DNA of 64,000 bases from Nereocystis luetkeana (GCA_031213475.1 JARUPZ010000002.1:17724079-17788078), one strand, 5' to 3'. Counted from the stretch's first letter, positions 32,658-45,119 are shown. Numbers and translations: made by a program. The notes: a model not told the origin generated them from the sequence alone.

Positions 32658-33429
32658 GTAAGCTATCCTGCTGATTCCTGCGTAGTCTGGCGTAACTGTA
32701 CGTGTTATTTCAATAATATACTACAGTACAGCAGACATCGAGTACAATTGGTAGTTTCGTTAGGTGTGAGTTGTTTCATCCGTTCGAAGCATCCAGCAGT
32801 ATACGCATCCTATATAGCATGCGGTTGTCGAATTTGGTTGATGCGAGTATTTTCTTTCTGAAATTGCGTGCCGTCTTGTCTTTGTTCGCGCGTACCTGGA
32901 ATATGCCCCAAGGTCTCGTCGGAATGGCCCCACCCGAAGCTCTATATCATGCTGCAGCTCCTTCGCAGCTCGGCCCTCAGTCCTTCACACGAAAGGAGTG
33001 CTAAATAAATGCTGTGTTGTGAGATATATATTATAATAACTGTTCATCATGAAGATTGCAGTAGCTGCATAGAGGTATTGGAACGTTGGGCGTACTCTCG
33101 CGGCATCACGGCTATAGGGCCAAAGCCAACACGAACACGTCATAGGGACCTCGTAGACACCGTTTTTTGTATCGAGGGTTAGACTTCTCCTCCCCAATGA
33201 CGGAGGACCCATGAGTTCGTGTTTGGACTACAGTAAACAAGTGTCCACAATACAGCACCCTACAAAACTGTTGTTCGATTTCTCTGCTACAGTATTATTG
33301 GCGGCAGGGGAAATAGACCAGCCTTGAGAATGGTCTTGTCGCTAACGATCAACTCGAACCCACCCAGGACATGTCGAGAACTACCGCTATACGTATACAC
33401 CTACATCTCCCTTGTCGCCTGTACCGCAG

Positions 33430-36400
33430 ATGCGGAGTGCCGTGCGTGCAGTGTTCTTCCTGGCAATGATTCTGCTTGCTTTGGGGGCAGCGGAGCTGCA
33501 CCCAGCTGATCGTCACCTGCCCAATGCGCAGCACTCTGCCACGGTTGGGCAAGCCCAGCACGTGAGCGTGCACTCGATTCTATGCGGGATCAACCGGCTC
33601 GATAATCACATTCGTAGTCCAGAATCCCCCCTGCGCTTTGCTCTCCTCTTTATGCACGAAATATTTATTTCCGCATGTATGCTTTTTGTTTTGCTCAAAC
33701 CATCGATGTCGCCCTGTGAAAATCGTGCTCCAAGCCGGAGGGGAAAGGTGCGCATGAACACTGAGTAGATGGTGCTAAAGCCAAAACTGCTGTAGATCTT
33801 GCTTGGCAACGAGTTCAAATCCCAAAGCCTAACTAACAGGCCGCCCCCTCAAAGTCGTAAGGGTATGCATACGTGGTTGGATCATCCATCGCTGCCGTTA
33901 GGTGTGACACATCGAACCGGCCCGCGACTGCTCTAGGAAACCTTCGGATGCCCTTTCAGTTGTACTCTGTGATGCAGGAGTATGCACATTACATGGTGAA
34001 ATAGTAATGCCTGTGTTGAGGCGCCACCTCTGTGAAGGGAGATGTCAGAGGCGGCACCGAAGTGTCTGCGAAAATGGAAAAAATATCACATGTGACGGAG
34101 AAGAGAGAACATGGCTTCAAATGGTCGCAATGCTCGCTTATATATGGCCTTACGGCTATTATTATGGAAACATTGACATCGGAGATCAAGAAACAAAAGT
34201 AGGGGGAAGATAAGAAGATAAATCGAAAGGAATGGAGGAGTGGAGAGGGGATGAGCGAGGAAGCGGGCGTTGCCCTCACTTACTTGGTCATTTCGGGAAA
34301 ATAACCATGCTTTATGGGAAGGTGCACTCTGTTGTAGCCCGTACTGTTCCTTGTAAAATTTTCTATAACGCTCTACGCGGCGCCTGGTAACGTACTACGG
34401 TAGCAACGTTCAGCGAAAAAAGACGCCACCGATGATGGTGATACATTGTGTATACAATACACGGTGTCAGGAGAAAGATAGGCTGGTAGTCTATCCGCCA
34501 TTTTGATTTTACCCGAATATCCAAACTAAGACACTCATATACTCGTACGTACCTGTGCTGAGTAACTCCATACCCTTACGTATACGGGTGAATCTCTACA
34601 TCTATATGCTAATACATGCAACCCGGTGAAAATGGATGCGAAATTACAAGGGGGGCTCAAGTCTGCTCACAAAGGAATATCGCGTCTCTGCCCTTGGCGA
34701 GAGCGATACCTCTGAAACCCGCACGCAAATTTGCACAGCCGCGTTCAGCGACAACCCGGCGTCGTTGACCAAACAAATAACGGAGCATGCTACACAGTAC
34801 CTCTCGTACGGGCCGACTGTGAGACGCAATCGGAATTACCTCTGAAACTCTAAATCATGGAAAACGACTGCTACTGCCGACGTTTCTGGTTCCTGAAAAC
34901 ATATTTCCGGGTGAGCTTCCAGTGTGTGGATTTTCATACTTCTTTGGATGCACCTTCCGTTGAGATGAGCGTCTCTCGGCTTTAGCTAAAATTGTTATCC
35001 TATTTTACCTCCGCAATCACGTCGTATACCAATTGTCAGCGCCGTCTGCGGGGGCGGGACTGTAGAGACGGGCGGGGGCGCGGCCGGGGTCGGGGTGGGG
35101 GTCGGGGTCGGGGGCGTGGCAACCGTGACGGTGATAACTCCCCACCACCAAGGGTTGGGCCGCGATCGCCGACACCCCCCGGTATGCAGACCTTGCTCGA
35201 GCTGCACAACAAAGCCAGGTGAGAGAACGGCCGCCCTGCACTCTACAGTACCCACAGGGGCAGCCATGTATCGATTTTGTTGCCAAACAAGTGCGTGTCA
35301 TACCGTATGCGTGTTATGCATATCAAGGTAAATCCCCAGGATAGTACAAACGCGACTGGACGAGGGAAGGAAAGGATGAAGTATCCTCGGGATAAAGTAA
35401 AGCAAGGCACGAACCGAAATATGGGTAGTCTAGACAGTACAGTAAAAGGGGCGCATAACGTGGGTAATCGATAACTGCAACAGTCAGCCGATTCCCGCCC
35501 ATCCCTCTCGCGTTCGGCTCCGCTTCAAGGTGCCTACACAGCGCAGACCCGCTGACATACAGCGAGGAGGCGGCCGCCTTGGCCAAGGTAAGACCACCGC
35601 TATGGTTGTTGGCAAAGACTTGTGTTTATATACTACCGCGTGATACAAAATGGAATGGAGACCGTTTAATAGGTGAAACTCGCAGGTGTATCTGCACGCG
35701 TCCCGGAACCCTATGTTCTTAGTAGCAGCAGTTGTTCCGGCATGCCTCAGAGTGACAATTTACGAATACGCCTAATATGTAGATAGGTGTCTATGTGTTG
35801 ATGATGGACTGTACCCTGGGTGTACGCCTGCACCGTACACCTACCTGTATTTCGTCGGTGCGCAGGCTCACGCTCAGCTCCTGGCAAATTCTTGCGGGGA
35901 GACAGACCACAGCGAGAGCGAAGACATCAACGGCTATGGCCAGAACCTGTTCGTATGTGCGAGTACGGAGATTGAGACGTGCTACACTCCCGAGGCAGCC
36001 ATGGCCTCCCTATGTGAGATGTGGACATATTTTCCGTAGACGCGTGCTTGCGGTAGAAGAACGTAGTCACACCTCCTGCTTGAATAGTCTACGCTTGCTG
36101 CAATGAGGGTACTGCACTGTTGTTTGGGCATTCTGACTGTTGTCACTAGAAACGTCCTATAATTTCAGTAGTGTTTACACTTTCTTCGATTTAAAATTGT
36201 TAAAAAGTGGTCATGCGTGTTCAAACGATAAGCTGGGAACGAAAACTGATGGGATGATATTGATTGGTATTCGATGAATTATGTATTTTTTTGTTTTGAA
36301 TTATGGATGATGCCTGCACATTGTCGGAAGGTAAATTATACAATAATACCTAAATAGCTTCGTTCCTCGGGTTGTGTTTCCAATCTTGCATCAAGAGGTC

Positions 36401-37593
36401 GCTTGTTAGGTGGTGTGTAGATCGAGCTCCCAAAGTGAGGAGCCACAAAAACAATATTGTGGGTGCGCCCCTTTCCCTTAAGGTACCATGCATCACTTCT
36501 TACTAAGGAGTTATTACCCACTGTCACTGGGAATGTCATTCATGGTCTACAATGTTGTTCGTTGTAGGCCTCTAGCCCTCGGTGTTGATGTTATCGTTTC
36601 ATGGTCTACAGTGTTGTCCGTTTTAGGCCTCTTGCCCACGGTGATGATATTCTTGTTTCATCATCTACGATGTTGTTTTTTGTATGACTACTAGAGCATA
36701 GTATGTATATCCTTTGTTCTGCTGAAGGGGTTTCGTGTTCGGGTGGGGCCGAGAGTTCCTCGAGCCAGGAGAGTCATAGCGTTTTACAGCTATATACCCC
36801 TTTTACATTGTCTGTGAGGAACAATATCCCACACTGATCGACGTTACTTGGTCGTGTCTAGCTGTGGCATGTGACGCATTGGGAATTTCGAGCGGCAAAA
36901 CTGATTGCGTTATCGCTCCCCTCTCCAGGAGGAAACGGGAAATAACTTAAGACGACAGTTTTTGTCCTCCTCTTCTTCGATCATACGGCCCATGTTGTCT
37001 TCGTTCGGCACCACCACGACGCAAAACGAGCAGATGATGACGAAACTCAGGCCGAGAGTGTCGCTGAATACGGGGAGCATGCGACCCAGATCCTGTGGAA
37101 GTCGACCACAGAGCTGGGTTGCGCGGTAGCGACGTGCGACAAGGATGCTTGGGCCTACGTGTACCTAGTGTGCCAGTACAATCCCGCGTGAGTATTTGTT
37201 TTGTGCTCTAGAACAAAAAAACGGACAGGTTGGGCTTGGGAATAAGTGGTTTGGATGGGGCTAGGGAAACAGGGGCAGTGAACATCGCACGAATCAAAGG
37301 CCTTGAGCAATGACGCCACGCAGTTCATTTTATCGCTGCGTCAACGTCCGCGGCGGTATGTTGTAAGGCAGTGTGACGATGTAAATGGGACCCTCAATGA
37401 ATCAAGCTGAACGTAAACACGCAATAACAGGGGCGAGCAAGATTATGCAAAACACAAAACGATCTCTACACTGCAGACCGTTGCGCCGTGCGCCGCTCTG
37501 TTTCTCTGCTCGCGTCTGACACTTGAATGCAGCGCTGAACACATGGACCTTCTTGAGGAAGAAGTGGGTTTACCGTCCGGCGACTCCTGTTAA
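33430..37593 (+). CDS. CAP-superfamily (PR-1/SCP-like) secreted protein, copy B
   Basis: Six coding exons give 243 residues: 33430-33561, 35040-35218, 35530-35587, 35866-36013, 37034-37187 and 37533-37593 (stop TAA). The signal peptide is M-R-S-A-V-R-A-V-F-F-L-A-M... with A-L-G-A-A near the cut. Residues ~45-94 are an Arg/Gly-rich linker with many R-G-R-G steps, then a short Pro-rich part. CAP landmarks: L-H-N-K-A-R, H-S-E-S (His138), G-Q-N-L (Gln149), Y-x-x-E (Glu176), E-H-A-T-Q-I-L-W (His188), V-C-Q-Y-N-P-A and a C-terminal Cys. The first tetrad Glu is Gln and the usual P-P-G-N is P-A-A-E, so this copy is the most diverged. G-[EQ]-N is tolerated in the CAP family, so activity is not excluded. 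Confidence 0.88.
35040..35218 (+). other. Linker exon of CAP gene B (Arg/Gly-rich)
   Basis: Encodes R-R-L-R-G-R-D-C-R-D-G-R followed by repeated G-R-G-R-G units, N-R-D-G-D-N-S, a Pro-rich stretch and L-L-E-L-H-N-K-A-R. The DNA is a GGGGC/GGGGTC-rich tract (35050-35120), prone to slippage and G-quadruplex formation. Confidence 0.85.
36534..36692. repeat. 60-bp tandem repeat, about three copies
   Basis: CATGGTCTACAATGTTGTTC and variants start at about 36540, 36600 and 36659, followed by GTAGGCCTCT-GCCC-CGGTG-TGAT. It lies in the fourth coding intron of CAP gene B. Confidence 0.75.
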
Positions 37594-37599
37594 GATGAA

Positions 37600-38690
37600 G
37601 CGAGGCCGAGACTCTTATCGCCTGACCCCGTTGGCGGCCTTAAGGAGCTTGTGCTGACGACATGGGCTAGTGACTGGCTAGATATGGTGGTCGCGGAGAA
37701 GGCCGCTCTAACACCCGCCCTGCAGGCCTTTGTCGCCACAGAGCACTTTGCGTACAGTTGTTTATGAGCGTAGCTCGTACGCAGGGGTAAATGTTTTGGA
37801 TAGCCGAGGCCCAGGATTTAGGTGTTTTTGTTTGATGTGAAAGGTGGGTTGGATCCCACAGATGGGGAATCGTCTGACGGACAAGTTGATGTCCGGATCC
37901 CACGACGGTAGTATAGAGCCAGACTCTCGCGCGAGATCACCTGGCACGCCAATAGGATACAAGCAAGGCAAGGTTTCGTCCTACATTGGCGTACGTAGTT
38001 TTTTCTGTCCCTGTCCGGTCTTCTGCTCGCCTGGGCGCTAGCCACTTGTTGGGTTTCATGTGCGTGTCTGTCTAATCTTTACAAGAGCAGCGTACGCATC
38101 AGCCACCAGACCCTGGTTGTACAGTAGTACTGACAGACCCGGTTTTCCGTCATTGACGTCATATGGTCCTGGAGTTTTGCCACGGTTTGGTTTCTCATCA
38201 TGCTTTCATATGATAATAAGGAAAAGATACACTTTGGCGTGCATCAGCGTTGTCGTGACGTGGTTTTATACGCACTGATGCAGTAGGTAAAACTTGGGAA
38301 TCCCGCCCAGCTACGCAGATAAGTCATGTCATACTCGAGACAACGTGAGAGCCGTTACATCGTGAACATGTGTATTGTTTGGGCCGCGGTATTTGATAGA
38401 CGGAAGCATGCGCGAGATTTCCTTACTGCGAAACTTCGTTTTTCTGTCTTACGTGCTACTTTTAGATAGAGAAACCTCTCCAGGCAGGCGCATGCTGGCG
38501 GTTGTCAACGTAGGTTACGTTTCACATGTTCCAGACCGTGGCCAAAGACACGCCTGGCAGCCAAAATGCGTGCAGTACTACTCGGTGAATCTGACCCCGG
38601 CAAAAATCTACTTGGTTTATTTAACTAACGTTGGGCACTTGGGTTGAATGACAAGCATGCAAGCCACAAAATATGACCGTGTTGAAGCGC
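37600..38690. other. Unassigned stretch downstream of CAP gene B
   Basis: No recognisable gene. Short open frames overlap on both strands without domain features. Confidence 0.45.
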
Positions 38691-38695
38691 CATAG

Positions 38696-39300
38696 ACGCG
38701 TGCTATGACAGAGGTATGTAGCACCTTTTGGCTGAAACGTTTTCTGAACGGCGGGGGTCCTTAACCCGAAATCTACGGAATTTGGTTCCGAATGACGTAG
38801 ATCCTTAACTCAAAATCGTCGGATTTTCGTTCCGACTAACGGGGCTACTTGGCCCAAACTCGTCGGAAGTCAACTATCGTGTCGCAGTATGTTTTGATGT
38901 ATGCTTAGGCCATGGAATTATTCATCAACAAATGCGCTTGCACTTTCCTCCAAAATCAATTATTACAATGGGTGAGGTAGAGAGCTCTTTATATGAGGAG
39001 CGTTTCGAAACAAAATGGTACACCTCTACCGCAGCGTGGCAACGCGTGCTACCATACGATAGAGGTAGCACATTTCCGTTAGAATATTTTCTAAATGACG
39101 GGGCTCATTCGCCCAAATCGTCGGAATGTCAATCCTTTTTCGAACAGTGGTTGTTTGGTATACTCGCGCCGTGGGATTATTCATCAATAATTGCACTTTG
39201 ATTTTTGCTGAAGTCAATTTTCGGGTGAGGTATGGAGCTCTTCAAGCAAGGAGCCTTGACAAAATAATGGTGCGCCGCTACTGTAGCATGCGCCGCGCGT
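38696..39300. mobile_element. Family 3 inverted-repeat elements, two in tandem
   Basis: ACGCGTGCTA ends occur at 38696 and 39042, and a related end (GCATGCGCCGCGCG) closes the pair at ~39300. The two units (about 346 and 258 bp) share ACGGGGCT-C-T-GCCCAAA-TCGTCGGAA, ATTATTCATCAA, TTGCACTTT, GGGTGAGGTA-GGAGCTCTT and GGAGC...GACAAAAT-ATGG. The first unit also holds a ~50-base internal repeat (CCTTAAC-C-AAATC...GGAATTT). They appear to share the middle terminal repeat. Confidence 0.65.
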
Positions 39301-39309
39301 CCATAGGTT

Positions 39310-41015
39310 GACACGTCGAGGCATATGTAAAAGGGGCCATGATTCAAAGGGACGGGCAGGTCAACCCAAACACGCAATGGCATTATGTCTTACGCAAGAG
39401 TTCTGGCAATTGGCACCATAAACGAAGCCTGCACGATCAAAACATAGTCTCCAGACTATTACAGTGTACAGTGTCTACGAAGGCGATGCTGGTGTTGCTG
39501 GCTGGAACAGCCCGAGACGCCTTGTTGCAAAATACGACACGAGGCCATGTTCGATACGCTGGCAACTACGTTTATACCTAAAACGCCTCACCTAACGGGG
39601 GAAGCCCAACACCCAGATCGTGAGTATTTTTCTAGCAATTAACACGATATGAAAGGTATTCGGTGACAAGGTCCTTTGCAGCCTCTTAATCGCTGACACT
39701 AGTGAGCCAGTAGCGTCGTGTGCATCACCTTTTACAGTCTTGGTGATGCTTCGCGGCGCCGCTTCAAACTGGCTGTGTCAACATTCCGTATCCTAGATTC
39801 CGTCAGTAAGATGGTCGAGCGAGCGAATAGGCCGATTGCAGCTCGGTAAATTGGCTCCCTCCGTGTGAAAGGAGAGATAGCAGGTACAACGGGGATCGGC
39901 GGTTGTGTTAAGGTAATAGTGTGTTGAGTTAACGGTAAAAGGTCAACCGATCGCTCACCCGAATTAGGGTTTCGACCGTGCAGGCTCCCCCCTCCCCTCG
40001 AACGCCGGATTGTTCAGGTACAGACTAGGTATACGGGTCAACGTGTTAAAGCCAAGCGTATTCATATGTATGAGGGCCCAAGGAGAGTACACATATATTT
40101 CAGGTTTGACATGGATGGGTAAGTTCAACGTTCTATAAACGAATCATATTGTGGAGGGTGGTGATATTTGAACTCGGGACCCAAAACCATGTCCTCCTGC
40201 CGTTGACGCCACTTTTTTTATGATACTAGTATTTTGGGCTCCCGGTGGAAAGATATTCGATCACCTACCCATACTAAGCTTCGCAACAGGCGGCATCAGC
40301 TATTTTAAAACTACTGTATGTACCGTATACACAAACATTCAACGTAGAAAAGCAACTAGACCAGGGTGTGAAAGGAGAGATGAAAGGGGGCCAGGGCGCG
40401 GCTGGAGCCAAAATAAAAACGCGTTTTCGCTAGACGTTCCCACCATAATCGGAGCCCAGTGCTGCTCTAGATCCTCAGAGTACCAGTACGAGTGAATGCC
40501 AATTATTTGGCCCCCGGCATCGTTGAGAATCGCGTGTACTCAGTCATTCCAGCTTGCTGTACCTTCGGACCTTACGATAACTCGGCCATTTCAGGTTTTC
40601 GTTCCCTGGGGACTCGCAACGACACGGTCGTTTCAGCTTCTAGTGCCCTGAGGGTCCCGTGCTGCAACACGAGCCGCACTCTCGAGTCGATGACCGATTC
40701 CCAATGACTGGTCGTGGTTCTCTGACGACCTTTGCAGGTTTGCAGGTGCGTATGTGCGACAAGAATGGTAGCGGTTTCATCGATATACATATATATATAT
40801 ATATATATCACATGAGCGCGGAGAAACAGAACAAGAAGAAGAGAAGAAAATAGAACCTGTGTGGCGACGATGTATAAATATGTGACGACCTTTGTTTTAT
40901 TCTTGTTTGTGCCGGCATGCAGGGTAGCGTTTTATTCTTGTTTGCGCATAAACGAAACTCTCTTCTTGCGGGTATGCAGGGTAGCGCTCACTCGATCGTT
41001 TCTACCCTTCTCCTA
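39310..41015. other. Unassigned stretch
   Basis: No gene recognised. On the - strand near 40165-40212 a segment has tRNA-like A and B boxes (TGGCGTCAACGG and GAGTTCAAAT), possibly a SINE relic. An AT microsatellite lies at 40783-40808. Short GTAGCG-TTTATTCTTGTTTG repeats occur at 40890-40950. Confidence 0.4.
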
Positions 41016-41110
41016 CCCTTTACGCGTGCTACGACAAAATATTTAAAGGCGCCACGTTTTCGCCGAAATATTTCCGGGTGATGGGGTCCCTCAAATGAGA
41101 AACTGGCCCG
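41016..41110. repeat. Family 3 element fragment
   Basis: ACGCGTGCTACGACAAAAT followed by GAAATATTTCCGGGTGATGG and GTCCCTCAAATGAGAAAC matches parts of the family 3 ends and its hairpin region. Confidence 0.45.
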
Positions 41111-43470
41111 GTATATGGTTGGGATGTCCTACATGTCAGATACTAAAATTTGAGATACGTTTACTGTAGATGGTAACCTAAAGTCAGATGCACACAATAT
41201 ATTTATGTTTAAGCTGGTATGCGTCTCTACGTATCATTCGGCTTATACCTGCAGTAGGTCATGGGTTTTATGATAGTGCTCGATGTTCATCGGACAAGGC
41301 GTACACTTCTATAGAAAAAAAATCGGTTTATTCATGGGTAAGGTGTAGAGCCCCCCTGTATAGGGGAGATTTCAGAAACAGCAGGGGGAGCCAAATGTCA
41401 TTGCCGTAGCAGCACGCGTATCTTGTTGGGGTACAGGATAGCAGACTCCCACCAGCAAAAGAAAGGACAGGAGCACACAAATATTCCCTCTCTCTCTCAT
41501 CACACCTTCCTCCCGAACATCAAATTGATGGGGTTTCCGCAATGTATTGCAACGTGTTTCTTGGGCGTACGCCAAGACCAAATACTCTGATGGCAGCATG
41601 CGTGTGATTGCAGTCTCAATCAGTAGATAGATAGCTATATATAGCAGTCTTGGCCCACGACGAAAAGGTGACTTAGTAAGAAGAGAAGGCTCTTGTTTTG
41701 GAGGAGGCAAGTAGTGAGATTGGGCAATTGAATTGTGCTCAGTGGCAGGCGCTACGCCATGTATGTCCAATATATTGGCCTATCTATGCTCAAGGTTGCA
41801 CAACAAGGAGGACGGTGTCTAAATCTAAGACTCTAAATTATACGGATTGCATATATATCTTACGTGTTTTTTGTTGATCAGCCCATCGTACTACTGTATT
41901 GTATTGCCAGCAGATAGATATTCTACTGGGGCTGTAGATACCGTTTTCAGAACCCCAACCAACCGTGTATGTAGGTTTTGGTGGAATATCAGTCGAGACA
42001 AGGTTTACCATAGACCAGCTAAGTTGCAATTCGTCTGCTCCCCAGATTCATAGGCTCATTTTTGGAAATGGACCCCCCCAATATATTCGGGGAACAGCTG
42101 CTGCTTGCTGTCATATTCGGGGAACAGCTGCTGCTGTCATATTTGCCAAACCCATTCGATTCTAAAGCAAATTAACAAAACGCATATCAAGTAAGTGGAG
42201 AGGGGAACAACTAATACTGTACTGCCGCACATAAATACTGTCATTACGTTTGTTTGTAATAAGTTACCAGTACTTATATACCAGGTAGCAGGTGCCTAGT
42301 ATATGTTTTAAATACAGCAGAAGAAGGCCGGCTGATTCTTCTACAGGTTTAACCTAGGATTTAGTGTGGCATAGCGTTTCGCGGGAAAGCGATCCAAAGC
42401 ACTGCGCAAAATCGAGACTACGGCAAATATATGCTGGTCGGTCTCACCGTCGACGATCATGTTGGGTTTGCGGACCAACGGTTGCCTTGAACTGCAGTAG
42501 AGGCGTAAAGGGGGTAACGTTGACGGCGCACCGGCCGTTCTCGAAAACACATCATCATCAGACGTCTTCGAGTATGATCGCGCCGCCAACCGCTAGAACC
42601 GGCAGCGGATTCTTATTGGATTTTAGAGGCTACGCCAATGTATGACAGCCAACACTACCGTGACGCAAATATACCACACGTACGTGCGGTCGCTACTGCT
42701 ATACTGTATATATATACTCTTCTGAAATTAAACAGTGCCATTAATCAATGTGATGTATACCACACATATTTACATCCGTTCACGGGTCACGGCGTATCGA
42801 GACACGGCATAATATATATATATATATATATAACATGTTCCTGTATCTGATCTGGTATAATATCGTTTGTTTTGCTGTTTAACATCGTTTGTTTTGCTGT
42901 TTCGGAAAGGCGCAGTAGTACGATAATGATGGCAGAGTACACACGACACGACCACAATCACCACACCCCACGCGCAATGCACACAGCCTGAGCCACGACA
43001 CGTCACGGGCACAGTCAGCATGTACAAAGCCCATAATGCACGCGTCATCGGCCTCTAAGAGTGGCATCTAGAGCCGGGAAGGAAGGGTAGAATCCGATTT
43101 CTGAAGCGAAGGAAACGTCTTGCAGCACAAGTGCCGCACAAGATTCGTCAAGTTTGTGTAAGCTGCGTTGCAACGTCCCTATGTCGCTTGCTGCTATATA
43201 CTCCGAAGTATTAGAACACGACGTTTTGTCACCCTTACTTGGCGGCAATAACCAAGGAGTAATAATAATTATTAATAGTAGTTGGCGATTGTCGTTGTTC
43301 TAGTTTTTGACGAGAGTAAGTTGTAATGTTCATATGCAGTCGAGGCTTCTCCGTCCCTTGTTTGTGACTGACTTTTGGTTCTTCTGCAGATTGCCAGACG
43401 GCGAAATAAATATGTGTACATAATATCCAGAATAATTACCTGGTGCTTGTTTCGGATTTATTTCAATATT
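41111..43470. other. Unassigned stretch
   Basis: Two - strand frames read like ordinary protein (42341-42589 with N-M-I-V-D-G-E-T-D-Q-H-I-F, and 43045-43248 with L-Q-R-S-L-H-K-L-D-E-S), but neither matches a family I know nor shows linked exons. GGGGAACAGCTGCTGCT is repeated at 42088-42135. AT microsatellites are at 42813-42832. Confidence 0.35.
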
Positions 43471-43478
43471 AATATTAT

Positions 43479-43856
43479 TATTATTTCTCTTGCCATCGGA
43501 CAATGTGCAGCATGATCTTCAACATGGATCACTCATAACTTTCCCGAAAGAAGAAAACCTCGGAAACAAAAGGAAACCCAATACTATCGTTGCGGCGTAT
43601 GTATCTCGAATTTCTGTTGTCCTGATATAATTCCGGTTGTAATAACGGCATAAAATGGTCCAGAGAGAGCATCAACAACGAAACAGATTTAACCTCTCAT
43701 TATCAATAGGTTGTTTTGGATGTTTAGTGGTTGGTTGGTCTTGATGGCTCGGGTATTCTTTAATTCGTGCGGTTTTTATTAATAGTATGCCAAAAGTTAT
43801 GAGTGATCCATGTTGAAGATCATGCTACACATTATCAGATGGCAAGAGGAATAATA
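43479..43856. mobile_element. MITE family 4, complete copy
   Basis: 378 bp with ~55-base terminal inverted repeats. The left end starts TATTATTTCTCTTGCCATCG and continues GACAATGTGCAGCATGATCT and TCAACATGGATCACTCATAA; the right end is the same on the other strand with few changes. There is no ORF with transposase features. Confidence 0.8.
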
Positions 43857-44012
43857 AGAATAGTATGCCAATACTAAACGTAGAGCCTTGATAATAATAT
43901 GTCGTATGGGCTTTTAGAATGGCCACACTGTTGCAACTTATACGTTGCCCATACCCACGTTGTAGGCTCTCTCAGCAGTTGTTTGTGTTGCTAGGTTATT
44001 TATACTCTTGAC

Positions 44013-44163
44013 TATTACGGGGGGTCATAGTTAATAGAACCAAATATTATTGTTAGTAAAAATGGTTAAAAAATAATGTTAGTAAAATGGTTAAATATAT
44101 GGGTTTTAATGTAATAAGTATATCATAGGTCCTACCAGGTATTAACTATGGTCCCCCGTAATA
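44013..44163. mobile_element. MITE family 1, copy 7, with a 7-bp insertion
   Basis: Arms TATTACGGGGGGTCATAGTT and ...ACTATGGTCCCCCGTAATA. The core is longer because a GTTAGTAAAA-TGGTTAAA segment is doubled. In the right arm GGTCCTATTAACTATGG reads GGTCCTACCAGGTATTAACT..., which is a clean 7-base insertion creating TACCAGGTA at 44133-44141. Confidence 0.85.
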
Positions 44164-44618
44164 GTAATCAACTCCTATGTACCACCCTGGGCCGATATAG
44201 AAGGGTTGTTTACATAATAATAATGAGTATTGATGCTGCAGTAAAGTGATCCTTATATTGACGTCCAGATTGGTATAGTTTTGGTTGAATACCAGCACCA
44301 ACATTATCCAGTCGCAAAATGGTGTGCGCAGACTCTGCGACCAACAGAAAACGACAAAAAAGATACAATACTCTCCGGTGCCCACCTCTACTACAACATA
44401 CAGTAGTATATAGCAGTATAGCAGTACGATGATGCTGGAAAACCAGGCACACCAGTACAAGTTTGTTACCAGGTGGTATGCCCAAGCATTATTACATTGA
44501 AGTATTCGTATTATACTAATAATAGTAGAGCATAAAATATTATCGCAAGCGAAATTACATAAAGGATTAGAGTAGTAGACAAGCCGAACGTTGGCACAGA
44601 AGAAGGGGGAGGTAGAAA

Positions 44619-44722
44619 TGGGTTTCCTTTTGTGTCCGCGGTTTTCTTCTTTCGGGAAAGTTGTGAGTGATCCATGTTGAAGATCATGCTGCACATTGTC
44701 GGATGTCAAGAGAAGTAATAAT
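44619..44722 (-). mobile_element. MITE family 4, single arm (inverted to 43480-43580)
   Basis: The ~100 bases from TGGGTTTCC through CGGTTTTCTTCTTTCGGGAA, GAGTGATCCATGTTGAAGAT and CATGCTGCACATTGTCGGAT are the reverse complement of 43480-43580. The match is closer than between the two ends of the 378-bp copy. Confidence 0.7.
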
Positions 44723-45119
44723 TATATATCAGGTGCTGGCTGGTATTTGTCTGTTTATTATATTGTACATAGTAACATACCTGGACTTGAGTAGTGCAAC
44801 TACTACTGCTGTAACAATGTTGTATTATATTATTAATAGTAGTGTATATATACCAGGTATATATACCTGGAATGACCGCATGCAACAGCAGCAGTGGCCT
44901 AAATGGAAAGTATTAGCAAGCGCACAAGTAGTTTCTGTATATTTATCTCCGTGCCTATGTACCCTCTTTCTGGCCCTTTCGTTTGTCCCGCATCTAACCG
45001 AACACTTCCATCATTTCTAGTGGATGAGTTGTATACCACGACATTGTACTCTGTACATACATATTGTGTATGTTTCGTAAATATATACATACTGCCTGTA
45101 GCCGTTGGGGTTTCTGTTG

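Noticed and set aside
34995-35301. Pro-Thr-rich - strand ORFs opposite the CAP gene B linker exon
   Set aside because: They are the reverse reading of the GC-rich RG-repeat DNA.
44146-44709. 187-codon - strand ORF
   Set aside because: It runs across a MITE arm and an inverted-repeat arm, and is hydrophobic because of AT-rich DNA; not a gene.
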